Assembly: GCA_007131745.1 (NCBI GenBank)
Contig: SLPX01000122.1
Location: 1 to 45,424 of the forward strand
Length of the DNA stretch: 45,424 nt
Direction of reading: 5' to 3'
Source of the DNA: Myxococcales bacterium
GTDB taxonomy: Bacteria; Myxococcota; Polyangia; HGW-17; SLPX01
Shown here: positions 10,101 through 17,278 of the stretch, piece after piece
How the letters are laid out: every line of letters begins with the position of its first letter
Numbering within the stretch: position 1 is the stretch's first letter
The notes under the pieces: generated by a model
Databases searched by the model: none
Seen by the model: only the letters and a program-made list of their open reading frames with translations
Told to the model about the DNA's origin: nothing
Made by a program: the position numbers and the translations under genes

Positions 10101-13100
10101 GCCAACTCTATTCCCAGATCCATTTGCCTTTGAGGAACCTGCGTGTTTTCCATCCATTCCTGCAATCCAGCAGTCAAAGAAACCCAATCTTTCTTCTTCC
10201 TATAGATTTCACACAGAAGGGATCTTACTTCCTCATTGGAAGGATCTATCGTCAAAGCGTCCGACAACAAGCCCTCCCCTTTTTCGACATGGTCCGAGTT
10301 TTCTCCTTCAAAAACACTTCCAACAAGACGTTTCGCCGCTCGAAAAAGCAAAAAGGAGCGTTCTCTTTTTCCGGCCTTTTCATCGTTCGCTCCGCTGCAA
10401 AAAGCGGCAACGAGTTTATCTAAATCCTCAGGTTTGGACAAAATGGTTTCCATTTGATCCGCGACGCGGGGATCTCCGGGAATTCTTTCCCATGCTTTGA
10501 TCAAGCAATTAAAAGCGTCTTCACCCCCTCCTTTAGCGGAAGAAAAATGCTCAGCTGCCTTCAAAAATAAACAAAATCCATCCTCATCAGACTCAGCTTC
10601 GTCGGCTTCTCGCAGAAACTCTTTGGCCAACTCCTGATGCCGCCCCGAATGAAAATACAATTCCTTCAGTTTTTCTTTTATTCTTTCCTCTTCGCAGCCC
10701 TCCTTCTGCAAGATTTTCAAGCCTTCTATGGCTTCATCGAGTCTACCTGTTTTTTCATAAGCAGTTACAGACAACCATAGATCGCGGGGGGTCTTTCGAA
10801 ATAGGAGCAGTTCTTTCACCAACGTAGCTGTTTTTCGCCAGTTCTCCTTTTTTACGGTGAGTTCAAGCAATCGCTCCAATATAAAAACGCGCTCTGTTTC
10901 TTCCGATACAGCGAGCGCCTTTTCGAGCGTTTCTTCCGAAGACTCCCACTGTTCGATTTTTTCGTACAGCCCGGCGAGTTTGAGATACCAGTCCAAAAGC
11001 GATGATCTCGCTTTTTCCGAAAGCATCTCTTTCGTCAGGATCGAAACTATTCTTTCAACCGTATGCGTCGCGCTCAAATACGATTGATCCTCATTTTCAA
11101 TATCATGAAGAAGTTCCAAAATAACCAGGTCTTCCGGAGAGTCCTCTAAAAAATCGAGACATATCTTTTTCGCCTTCAAAAGTCCTCCCCGATCTTCTTT
11201 CATCCAGGATCCGGCAAGTTTGATTATCACATCCCTTTTTCTATGGAACTCTTCTTCTTCCTTTTCCAGGTTTTTCAAACAACGCTCCAGCATACGCCGG
11301 CGCATTTCTTCATCGTTCTGTCTTTCATAAATCCGAGCCAGCCGGTCGGCTAATTCGAAGTCATCCGGGTTTTGTTCCAAAAGCTTCAGCCCATGATGTT
11401 CTGCGGCTTCATCATCATTCAGACGGCCCTGGGCCAAATTGAACAGCTTTTCGCGCACAGCACTTTCGACGTTCGTGTCTAAGGTCCGTTCAACCAGATC
11501 CTCGTAACAACTGAACGCTCCGGCCCAGTCTCCCTTCCGCTCCAAAGCCTCCCCTTTTAGTATTATTTCATCTTCATGGGCTTCCCCTATTGCGACTTCA
11601 TCCAAAATCAACAGGGCTTGTTCGGGATCGTTCAATTCATTGAGGTAAAACTTCGCCCGTTCCAGAAGTATTTCCCTCTGCAGACCGGGATCTGTTGCCG
11701 CTCGGCTCCACGCAACCAAGGCTTCTTTTATTTTCTCGACATCGCCGCCTTTTCTCTCAGCCTGTACCAGGATTTCGGCTGCTTCAAGATCTTCGGGGTT
11801 TTCCGAAAGGCAACGAAGTATCCATTTTCTCCCCTTGATGTTTTCCTGAAACTCGAAGTACAAAACACCGAGTTCTTTCCAAAGTTGCTTTCGATCCGTT
11901 TTCAGAGATTGTTCCCGGCCTCTCTCTCCATCAAGGAAATACACCAATCGTTCCAGAACTTTTAATCTTTCTTTTGAGCGATTTTCCCTTTTCAGTATCT
12001 CCGCCAAACCAAACAGCGCCTCACTGCACACGGGATCTTCTCTCAGGATATCCCTGTACACTTCCGCAGCTTTCCGGTTTTCCTTGAGTTTGTCTTTCAG
12101 AATGTTTGCAAGCCGGATCTTGATCCGGATTCCCTCCTCACCGACAACCGTTTCAGCTCTCCTACGCAAAATGGAGCAAAGCGCTTCCTGGTCCCGGCTC
12201 TCTTCATAATAACGATCCAGCTGTTCCAACACCTTCTTGTTGCCCGGATCGTTCTTTAAAATCCATTCCGCATTTTCATCCAGCTCCTCGTCCAAACCGA
12301 GTTCGATCGCCGATCGAACGAGGTTGCTTCTCCCTTCGACTTGCAATCGCTGCTTTCTGATCGGATCATCCAAACCATGCTCTGCAATGCTTTGCAACAC
12401 GCGGCCGTAACTGCTCCAGCAGTTTTTCCAATCTTCCCTGTTGTAATAGTCCCGGGCTAAAAAAAGCAGCGCCTCCAAATAATCCTTGTCTAAAGCCAGG
12501 GTTTCCCGACAGGTTTCGCGGGCTGCTTGGACCTGACCCAATTCTTCCCATTGAAGCCTGGCGAGGCGACCTAAAAGAGCAACCTTTTCAGCGTTGTGAA
12601 GAAACGGAAGATTGATTTTCTTACGGATTATTCCGGCCTGTTTTTCATACATTTCCCCACGGCCATATAGTGTTTCCAAGGTATTCAGGGCGCCGACATG
12701 ATCCGGTCGATACTCCAACACCTTGCAACTCAATGCTATCGCTTCTTCCTTCTTGTCCAGCCGCTTGTGCAACAATTCCACCCCTGTATAAAGGGCCGAT
12801 GCCCGCTCTTCAGGAGAAAGTTCCGGATCTTCAGCCATATTCCGGTACGCCTTCGCAGCGTCTTCCCAACGCTCACTTCTCACAAAAGCATCGCAGATTC
12901 CCTGCCTGCATTCTCGAACCTCCTCTTTGTCCGGCAGTCCACAATCCAGAGCCGCTCTAAAAAAATCAGCCGCCTTTTCAAAATCATTTCCCGCCCTGTA
13001 TATTTTGCCGAGATTAAACGCCGCCTGGGCACGCTCTTCATCTTGTCCAATGCCAAGTTCCCAAAGCCTCAGGTATGCATCACGCGCTTGTTCAAAATTG

Positions 13101-15622
13101 CCGCTCCTTTTTTCCGAGACGGCCAGCATTTGCAATATTTCAGGATCTTCAGATTCAAGACGGCAAGCTTCCCTTAGCGCCTCCGCAGCCTGCTCCACCC
13201 TTCCCATCTCCAATCTGACTTTTCCCAACCACGCGATGGCTCTGCCTAAATCATTCCATCCTTCTTTTCGACGCAACAATGATACCAAGCGCTGCAGCAC
13301 TCTTTCCAACTGCTGCTTGTCATTTGCCGCCTCCAAAAACAAAGCCATCTTCTTCAATGGCTCGGGATTGCCGGAATCCAGATCCACTGCGCCTACAAAA
13401 CACCGCCTGGCCTTTCTAAGGTCGCTTTCCGATCCTCTCTCCCATAAAAGTTCGCCCAGCTCAAGAGAGCATTCTAAAAGTTTTTTCTTGTCAATCTCTC
13501 CACCCTTGTTTTCCTCCATCCACAACTCGAAACTATTGATCAAACAATCTTTCATCCCCTTTTCGCGGTAAATCCCGGCCAGCAAATCCAGAGCTCGTAA
13601 CGTGAAATCCCCTTTTGCTGCTGCAACGGTCTCAAGATCTGCAATCGTAAGCTCTATATCTGTCTGCAAGGCAATCTTAAGCTCGGCCCTTCGCACCATA
13701 AGCCCGAATTTTTTTTCGTCATCTTTTTCAAGAAGAATAATTCTCGAAAGATACCGGATTTGCTCTTCCGTATCTCCTGCTTGTTTTGCAATTTGAACTG
13801 CGCATCGCAACCCTTCAACAAAATCCGGTTCCAGATCAAAAACTTCATCCAGAACCACTTTTCCTGCACCCGGATCCTTTCTGCCGAAAACCTCGACCTT
13901 TGCCAAATGGGTCATTACCCGCAAACGATCCTCTCGATCAAGAGACTCTTTCCCGGCTCTCCTGCGCAACAAATCAGCTAAAAGATCCCATTTTTCCAAA
14001 GATTCAAAGATTTCAACCGCTGTCTTTTGAGCGGTGTCATCCTCAGGATCGATTTCAAGCGCTTTTCTGATCGCTATTTCCGCATCTTCGTTTCTCCCCG
14101 ACATTTTGAAAAGGACACTTTTCTTCACTCCGACCGAGACCGGTGAAATGTCTTTTCGTCCCACCATCAACTCTTCCACCTTGGCCAGTCCGCCCAGCGC
14201 TTTTTGCGCATCCCCATTTGCAAGATGCACTTCCGCCAGTCCCATCCACGCGGAAGCCATTCTTTCATTCATCCTTATTGCTTTCTCAAACTCTGCCCTT
14301 GCCCTGAGCAAATCATGGAAGCGCTCCAGATGGCACCACCCCAACTCAACATGAGCGGCAGTGCGATCTTCTATTGTTCCCACGGATGTTTTTTTGCGAA
14401 GCAAAACCGTATAATCCCGCCACATGGAAAGCTCTTTATATAAACTCGAAAGTTTATCCAGCGCCTCAGGGTTTCCCGGATCACTCCGCAACACGCGCAA
14501 ATACAAATCCACAGCCTGTTCCGGATCGGTCTTTTCCAAAAGTGTTGCGCATCCAAAATTTCCCACCATCGCCTCTTTTTCCCGCCCCTGTTCCTCAAGT
14601 AATGCAACGACCTCCGAAAAAACCGCGGTCGCGTGAACAACATCCCCACCGGCCAAGCTTATAGATGCCAGCGTCATCAAAGCGGCCATCCGACTTTTGT
14701 CTGAGCATTTTTTTGCCAGTTCCTCAATCCGGCTTCTTTCGGAAGGAAAACTCCGGCCGAGATCCAGTACCCGGCGCAAAACAAATTCATCGTGTGGTTT
14801 TTTTTCCAGATTCTCCGAGTAGTATTGAAAGGCATCCTGAAGCCTCCCATCCAAAATCGCCCCCTCGCCGTCTGCATGAATAATCCAACTTGATTTTTCA
14901 ACATCTACCGCGGAATCTCCCATCTCCATTTTTTCAAAGCGTATCCTCAAACATGTGTCCTCCCACTCCAAATTCGCTATATCCATTCCCCGCCGATCGG
15001 GAAGTTTCCAACCGCAAGGAATCAGCAATTCCCAAAGCACCCCCTCCAAAATATCCCCAACAACCGCATCCGGCCCCAAAAGAGCAACAGGATAGGCAGT
15101 CCGGTCCATGTCCAGACGTATTCCCAAACCTGCAAGCAATCCGGAAACAATCACAGCTCCCGGCAAAAGTCCTTTTCCATAAACAAATGTTTCATCCGCT
15201 GCAAAAATAATTTTTCTATCCAGAGAACTCGCTGAAAACCGAACTGAAAAAGGGACTCCCATTGATTCAACGGCGGAAGCTCCATAAAACACTAAACTTC
15301 CTTCCAATGCCAGCGCACAAATCCCCTTTTCATTCAGCTTCTTTTCAACAGCAAGATCTTCCAAAAAGAGGTTGGCATCTATCGTGATGTCCAACAAAGA
15401 CAACCGACAAAGCCGGTTTCTGAACTTTCCCAATCCGCTCCCCAGGTCAAAAGGAAATTTCAATCCGGGAAGAACCATCTCCAAACGATTCACTTTCAGC
15501 CAGTTCGTTGCGCGGATCGAATCCAAACACAAAAAAACCTTGCCTCCCTTGATCTCAAGGCTGAAAGGCAAATCCACCGATTCTTTCCCTTGTCCGCCGG
15601 ACTCTGAAAGATGATTTTTCAA
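4154..15622 (-). CDS. Giant TPR protein (3,822 residues) with novel N-terminal domain and degenerate M48-like C-terminal domain
   Basis: Residues 1 to about 245 form a non-repetitive, beta-rich domain that I do not recognise. From about 255 to 3,500 the protein is an almost unbroken array of tetratricopeptide-like helical hairpins, with recurring W-x2-L and DPxxxxA patterns typical of TPRs. Residues 3,553-3,822 (4157-4966) form a domain that aligns with the C-terminus of the other giant TPR protein in this window (see findings). There is no signal peptide or membrane segment, so it is probably cytoplasmic or scaffold-like. TPR arrays bind other proteins. The start is TTG at 15,622 with GAGG seven bases upstream; no better start is visible. 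It heads an operon with two CDP-alcohol phosphatidyltransferases and a metallophosphoesterase. AgmK/GltI of Myxococcus is also a very large TPR protein, but the other giant gene here has the better context for that name. Confidence 0.9.
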   Translation of the reverse strand: MKNHLSESGGQGKESVDLPFSLEIKGGKVFLCLDSIRATNWLKVNRLEMVLPGLKFPFDLGSGLGKFRNRLCRLSLLDITIDANLFLEDLAVEKKLNEKGICALALEGSLVFYGASAVESMGVPFSVRFSASSLDRKIIFAADETFVYGKGLLPGAVIVSGLLAGLGIRLDMDRTAYPVALLGPDAVVGDILEGVLWELLIPCGWKLPDRRGMDIANLEWEDTCLRIRFEKMEMGDSAVDVEKSSWIIHADGEGAILDGRLQDAFQYYSENLEKKPHDEFVLRRVLDLGRSFPSERSRIEELAKKCSDKSRMAALMTLASISLAGGDVVHATAVFSEVVALLEEQGREKEAMVGNFGCATLLEKTDPEQAVDLYLRVLRSDPGNPEALDKLSSLYKELSMWRDYTVLLRKKTSVGTIEDRTAAHVELGWCHLERFHDLLRARAEFEKAIRMNERMASAWMGLAEVHLANGDAQKALGGLAKVEELMVGRKDISPVSVGVKKSVLFKMSGRNEDAEIAIRKALEIDPEDDTAQKTAVEIFESLEKWDLLADLLRRRAGKESLDREDRLRVMTHLAKVEVFGRKDPGAGKVVLDEVFDLEPDFVEGLRCAVQIAKQAGDTEEQIRYLSRIILLEKDDEKKFGLMVRRAELKIALQTDIELTIADLETVAAAKGDFTLRALDLLAGIYREKGMKDCLINSFELWMEENKGGEIDKKKLLECSLELGELLWERGSESDLRKARRCFVGAVDLDSGNPEPLKKMALFLEAANDKQQLERVLQRLVSLLRRKEGWNDLGRAIAWLGKVRLEMGRVEQAAEALREACRLESEDPEILQMLAVSEKRSGNFEQARDAYLRLWELGIGQDEERAQAAFNLGKIYRAGNDFEKAADFFRAALDCGLPDKEEVRECRQGICDAFVRSERWEDAAKAYRNMAEDPELSPEERASALYTGVELLHKRLDKKEEAIALSCKVLEYRPDHVGALNTLETLYGRGEMYEKQAGIIRKKINLPFLHNAEKVALLGRLARLQWEELGQVQAARETCRETLALDKDYLEALLFLARDYYNREDWKNCWSSYGRVLQSIAEHGLDDPIRKQRLQVEGRSNLVRSAIELGLDEELDENAEWILKNDPGNKKVLEQLDRYYEESRDQEALCSILRRRAETVVGEEGIRIKIRLANILKDKLKENRKAAEVYRDILREDPVCSEALFGLAEILKRENRSKERLKVLERLVYFLDGERGREQSLKTDRKQLWKELGVLYFEFQENIKGRKWILRCLSENPEDLEAAEILVQAERKGGDVEKIKEALVAWSRAATDPGLQREILLERAKFYLNELNDPEQALLILDEVAIGEAHEDEIILKGEALERKGDWAGAFSCYEDLVERTLDTNVESAVREKLFNLAQGRLNDDEAAEHHGLKLLEQNPDDFELADRLARIYERQNDEEMRRRMLERCLKNLEKEEEEFHRKRDVIIKLAGSWMKEDRGGLLKAKKICLDFLEDSPEDLVILELLHDIENEDQSYLSATHTVERIVSILTKEMLSEKARSSLLDWYLKLAGLYEKIEQWESSEETLEKALAVSEETERVFILERLLELTVKKENWRKTATLVKELLLFRKTPRDLWLSVTAYEKTGRLDEAIEGLKILQKEGCEEERIKEKLKELYFHSGRHQELAKEFLREADEAESDEDGFCLFLKAAEHFSSAKGGGEDAFNCLIKAWERIPGDPRVADQMETILSKPEDLDKLVAAFCSGANDEKAGKRERSFLLFRAAKRLVGSVFEGENSDHVEKGEGLLSDALTIDPSNEEVRSLLCEIYRKKKDWVSLTAGLQEWMENTQVPQRQMDLGIELASILCETDERAALSVLKGLSVGEKNREFHELMARCCEVVGFLEDAERSLGNLALFEKPAWPVYLRAADLAARRGDVEKEREWLRKGIEEGGPASELACRLAEIERKRGNIRELVQTLEFWARSVDNPEKKAEILLEAARTLKETDPEKSLRLHEDILALMPDEMLFRRHFADLALEMGELELGIEALSLLHENMEVDQRDARGEISVAMAAAVDGIGGDKEAARDIYLRAAEEFECRESRVEALRKTVSLSRETDVPGLEEEASRALIEELGEGQEVIDLKRRLVELVAEREAWKEVLSLSEELRSLGKGTAETFKREATALEILGSWERAAQVWFECADAAEIGFEEKSEYLLRAASLQRDRLEDPVGALDLLKLAMEANPTDPDIPDKIEALCRRYEMWEDLLVVKELSMRGADNPTKTKILHDMAVLRDRCLHDTDGAATLLARAHGINPQFYPALKPLGEYHFRLQEWAPAKDYFLQALEDPDLKVSGRVEILDRLSQIEKAEGRVEEELRYLSEAVSMEPHRDDLWKRIQEVHEKKGDEESLLDVLKNRADLSKGGEKVKHLMAAAVVADRKLGRTEEALRLYEAVVELSPELVSARGRILNLLREKGDWKRLMERLKAELIVAQGLRKAQVAEELASLHEENGDGKTGEYYWRIAYREDPGNAKTIRSLADNLAKRRKWQDLADFLEISLDTVALPDAALSGFMALLGRTYFEKLKDIDKAMEVFERAAMRNALTARSANLLARIYRIQEKYQDLAELLEKEKETVRSESKRREILEELGGLYVDKLKKPAAGAGVYRLLFDADPSKDFEKGVLSVNLLVDSSKYEEAEALAMHVAMKAPREKEAEARLVWGLILLDYLGREDHALEVLSEAVEKRPDLSDGHLALGRILFARGDLDRALFHLEIAAEGEIEAKPWKAEAHQLAGSAAEELNRQADAKRHFEAALELDPTNEDVLHALDRLYTSMGLWKELSIVLGKEIVLEANPDNKAKLWYRRALLSRDILDDGKEALRCLKEAVAVSPEFVEAVSALRQASVEGEDWALAVQLINREIASEKDSFRLSVLYMKLGDLYENRLQESSKAGQAYEEALRRDEANPDPAEALIRVFSQQGRWLDAALMVEELVKRRVGIDKGPLFFKAAKLYKRAGKTDRARQVYLRILKETETSYWPDAVEGLLGVCSRSEDNMDALAVFSDCLNSAQEGNVRIALLRGMTKIYIGMDMEEKAEKLVEEILAHDPADRTAFLFQRKVLEKRGDFQQLKRLLENRLDVVDRDEKLDMLFALAGLLKNEIHDVESAAVYYDRILELDEENWAALDERADLAYRAGDFAAARRYYDRLKNNASLPAKERLYYRKGEIAELFGEEEDALISYEEAVRINPLYRDAWEALARIFLFLGKKEKAADALLRFWDLIPVEEFDTIRRTGDVLVDLLLSCDRLDEGEEVLERLRSVKMKDSPQLWSLMFRLNKKKGNWQSAVDALDHLVLLSKDSREKAGYLFLTGEMLSSCIGDEERAVECFLKGADLDPNHLPTARKLAEYYSRVGEWGQLRDVCEMLVQKETDKKERINAALRLAVSLILEGGEDAVRAPELLKNADSPDPRDMIAILGDAGIGLRRLEYTMASMGRVLDALNSAFGDDAMKKYAFEARELLHQYPGDIGCRRLMPRLDVREARRKTALEHAKILGFLDPEDPSIGDFKDWAGPGKVKNNVLDVDGLLCPDALRVPLRKVLVHLGDVIGGFWRDGYLGDRGEKIENVLTHENVVRINDLVKKMRVPSVEIRVCSRKEFSVQLVDDRIPLILISRPFLERPIEEILFVVSRKLEWVRSGSVLLYEREERELEEILHGLAQEMGFPKGAEKRTISPDLPVAWRERIPRDHVWRREIIGPLMKDVVQNVAYVQKYLTAQVKMAQRVGLMVCGGLETALAAAALEATGTEEILEPSRVMDRAGLLAENHEMKELTRFGVSEKRRRMLGASTRTGY

Positions 15623-15752
15623 CTATTACCCTCAAAGAAAGTTGTTACCAACCGATCACCCACTGGATATTTATCACTTTATCATCGGCAAAACCACCTA
15701 TTAAGGTATGTAGGCATGTTGAAATTTCTGAGAAAACCGTAGCTTAGAAGAT

Positions 15753-15785
15753 AAAAAAAACGGGGAGTACCCAAGCACTCCCCGT
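15753..15785 (-). terminator. Rho-independent terminator of the Cys-rich lipoprotein gene
   Basis: A perfect 9-bp stem is formed by ACGGGGAGT (15760-15768) and ACTCCCCGT (15777-15785) around an 8-base loop. On the minus strand it is followed by a run of eight T (15753-15760 on the plus strand are A). It lies about 40 bases past the stop of the lipoprotein gene and upstream of the giant TPR operon, so it separates the two transcripts. Confidence 0.92.
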
Positions 15786-15826
15786 CAAGAAAAGTTTACG
15801 CAAAAAGAGCGTGAGACGACGTGAAA

Positions 15827-16333
15827 TCAGTCCTCCCCGTTGTCTCCGTTGTCTCCGTTGTCCCCGTTGTCCCCGTTGTCTCCGTTGTCTCCGTTGTCGT
15901 TTTCATCCACGCACACTCCCTCCACACATTCCTCACCTTCATCACAAATGAATTCGCACACTCCATCGATGCACTCCTCGCATGCCATCGGATCACACGG
16001 CGGGTCGCATTCTTCCACAGGATCCACGCACACTCCGTCCACGCATTCTTCGCCTTCATCACAAATGAATTCGCACACTCCATCGATGCACTCCTCGCAT
16101 GCCATCGGGTCACAGGGCGGGTCGCAATCCCCCACCGGATCCACGCACACTCCATCTTCACAAACCTGATCTCCCTCGCACTGGAAGACGCACTCTCCGT
16201 CCACGCATTCCTCGCATGCCATAAAGTCACAAGGCGGATCGCATTCAACGGTTTTGTCATTGTCATCATCACCGCAAGCCACGAAAAAGACCGACAGCAT
16301 AAGGACTAAAAAAAGACGTACTAAAGATTTCAT
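15827..16333 (-). CDS. Cys-rich repeat lipoprotein with Asn-Gly-Asp tail
   Basis: This 168-residue protein starts with a lipoprotein signal peptide: charged MKSLVR, a hydrophobic core, and Cys20 after VFFVA. Cys20 is followed by an acidic GDDDND, compatible with outer-membrane sorting or surface display. Residues 31-69, 70-108 and 109-145 are three tandem 37-39-residue repeats, each with eight Cys at fixed spacing (relative positions 1, 5, 10, 13, 18, 22, 28 and 33) and a CDPPCD start. The 24 cysteines suggest disulfide-stabilised knots outside the cytoplasm. Residues 146-168 are seven DNG triplets plus ED. No enzyme motif is seen, and I know no firm family match. A GGAGG site lies eight bases before the ATG. 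The gene stands alone, with its own terminator and an upstream palindrome. Role unknown; a surface or matrix protein is the simplest guess. Confidence 0.85.
   Translation of the reverse strand: MKSLVRLFLVLMLSVFFVACGDDDNDKTVECDPPCDFMACEECVDGECVFQCEGDQVCEDGVCVDPVGDCDPPCDPMACEECIDGVCEFICDEGEECVDGVCVDPVEECDPPCDPMACEECIDGVCEFICDEGEECVEGVCVDENDNGDNGDNGDNGDNGDNGDNGED
15836..15898 (-). repeat. 9-bp microsatellite encoding (DNG)7
   Basis: Seven tandem 9-base units on the plus strand (variants of TCCGTTGTC and CCCGTTGTC) encode seven Asp-Asn-Gly triplets at the C-terminus of the lipoprotein. Units differ only at one third-codon position. Slippage would change tail length in frame. Confidence 0.93.
15899..16243 (-). 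repeat. Three tandem 37-39-codon Cys-rich repeats
   Basis: Repeat 1 is 16127-16243, repeat 2 is 16010-16126 and repeat 3 is 15899-16009. Repeats 2 and 3 are nearly identical in protein and nucleotides over most of their length. Repeat 1 is diverged, with Phe for Pro after CDPPCD and a different middle segment. All eight Cys positions are conserved in each copy. This indicates one old and one recent duplication. Confidence 0.93.
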
Positions 16334-16753
16334 TTCAACTACCTCCGTGTTTTTGCATGTTGTTTACACAAATGGACACCATGTCCATTTCCCGTATTTA
16401 TGTGTGTTCTTGATCGAGTAATTGTTGGCCATTATAAAAACCGTCACATAACTTAATTTATTTCATCTTAACTATACACAAAACCAATATTTTTTCAAAA
16501 TTTTCCAGTAAAAACCCGTTGAATGTCCTTTCCATTATCTCATTACGGCTATTAATTACCAATTTTTCAATAAACACATTTCTCTTTTTTTAGAATAAGT
16601 GATCTTTATCTATTTAGTCAAGGAAATGATCGATCGGTTTTTTGGGCCTCCATCATCACTTTTTCAGATATCTTTTTTTGCCGATTAGGGCTTCACTTCT
16701 TGATCAGCGTCTTTTTTGCATTCATACTGGTTCGACTGGGTTTGCAGGCGAAA
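16334..16753. other. AT-rich divergent intergenic region
   Basis: This 420-base region separates the divergent lipoprotein and membrane-protein genes. It holds a perfect palindrome (16370-16390) and, on the minus strand, an exact TATAAT at 16431-16436 without a convincing -35 box; this could serve the lipoprotein gene. The rest is AT-rich. I see no RNA gene or further ORF with coding character. If the membrane protein begins at TTG 16,700 instead of ATG 16,754, the last 54 bases are coding. Confidence 0.5.
16370..16390. promoter_or_regulatory. Perfect 9-bp inverted repeat, possible operator upstream of the lipoprotein gene
   Basis: The arms AAATGGACA (16370-16378) and TGTCCATTT (16382-16390) are exact reverse complements around a 3-base centre. 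The site is 37 bases upstream of the lipoprotein start codon and downstream of a candidate -10 box at 16431-16436 on the minus strand. It could be a repressor operator or a 5'-leader hairpin. No T tract follows on either strand, so a terminator is unlikely. Confidence 0.5.
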
Positions 16754-17254
16754 ATGGAAGAAGAAAAAGAAACAACATCTAACAGCCGCAAGAAACCTTT
16801 CATCCTTTTAGCTGCGGCAATCTACGCAATCTCGGGGATTTGCATTGCTTTATCGCCTTGGTTTTCCTTTCGATACGTAGAGGCTGAGAACTTTTTTGGA
16901 AATTATTCAGGCTTAGACACTGCTGGAAACTTTGTTTTGTCTCTCACCGTTGTCGGAGCGTGCGGATTTTTGGCTGGATTGTCTTTCCTCGTAAAAAAAC
17001 CGGTTCCCCGTTACGTTCCGATTCTTTTTTCCATTACCGCTCTTTTACTTTCGACCTTCTTCTGCCTGGTTATCAGGCAGGTAAACCCAGCGGTCGATGA
17101 TGTCCGTCTCGCGTTGATCTTCGATGAAACTCTTTGGGGAGAAGTAAAGCACTTACAAACCCGGTCCGGATTGGGACAGGGTTTGTTTGGAGCAACCCTT
17201 TGTTCCGTTGTCATGTGTTTCTTGACACCTGTTTTGGCAAGGCGTAGGAAGTGA
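16754..17254 (+). CDS. Small membrane protein with four predicted transmembrane helices
   Basis: From ATG 16,754 the protein has 166 residues. A charged N-terminus (MEEEKETTSN and on) is followed by four hydrophobic helices, near FILLAAAIYAISGI, NFVLSLTVVGACG, VPILFSITALLL and GLFGATLCSVVMC, and an Arg-Lys C-terminus. I know no family for it. The frame is open further upstream to 16,574, and TTG at 16,700 would add 18 residues including another hydrophobic stretch. Ribosome binding sites are weak for both: AGG five bases before the ATG, AGGG nine bases before the TTG. I prefer the ATG because it gives a regular four-helix topology with a cytoplasmic N-terminus. It converges on the flotillin operon with 24 bases between the stops. 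Confidence 0.65.
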   Translation: MEEEKETTSNSRKKPFILLAAAIYAISGICIALSPWFSFRYVEAENFFGNYSGLDTAGNFVLSLTVVGACGFLAGLSFLVKKPVPRYVPILFSITALLLSTFFCLVIRQVNPAVDDVRLALIFDETLWGEVKHLQTRSGLGQGLFGATLCSVVMCFLTPVLARRRK

Positions 17255-17278
17255 AAAACAACAACCTGGCTCTACGGA

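Noticed and set aside
15646..15752. Promoter for the giant TPR operon upstream of 15,622
   Set aside because: I looked for -35/-10 pairs on the minus strand and found only weak combinations (for example TTGCCG with TATCCA at 16 bases), not enough to call.
15821..16309. Long plus-strand open frame opposite the Cys-rich lipoprotein
   Set aside because: It is a shadow of the repeats on the other strand; the minus-strand frame has a signal peptide, lipobox, strong ribosome binding site and terminator.
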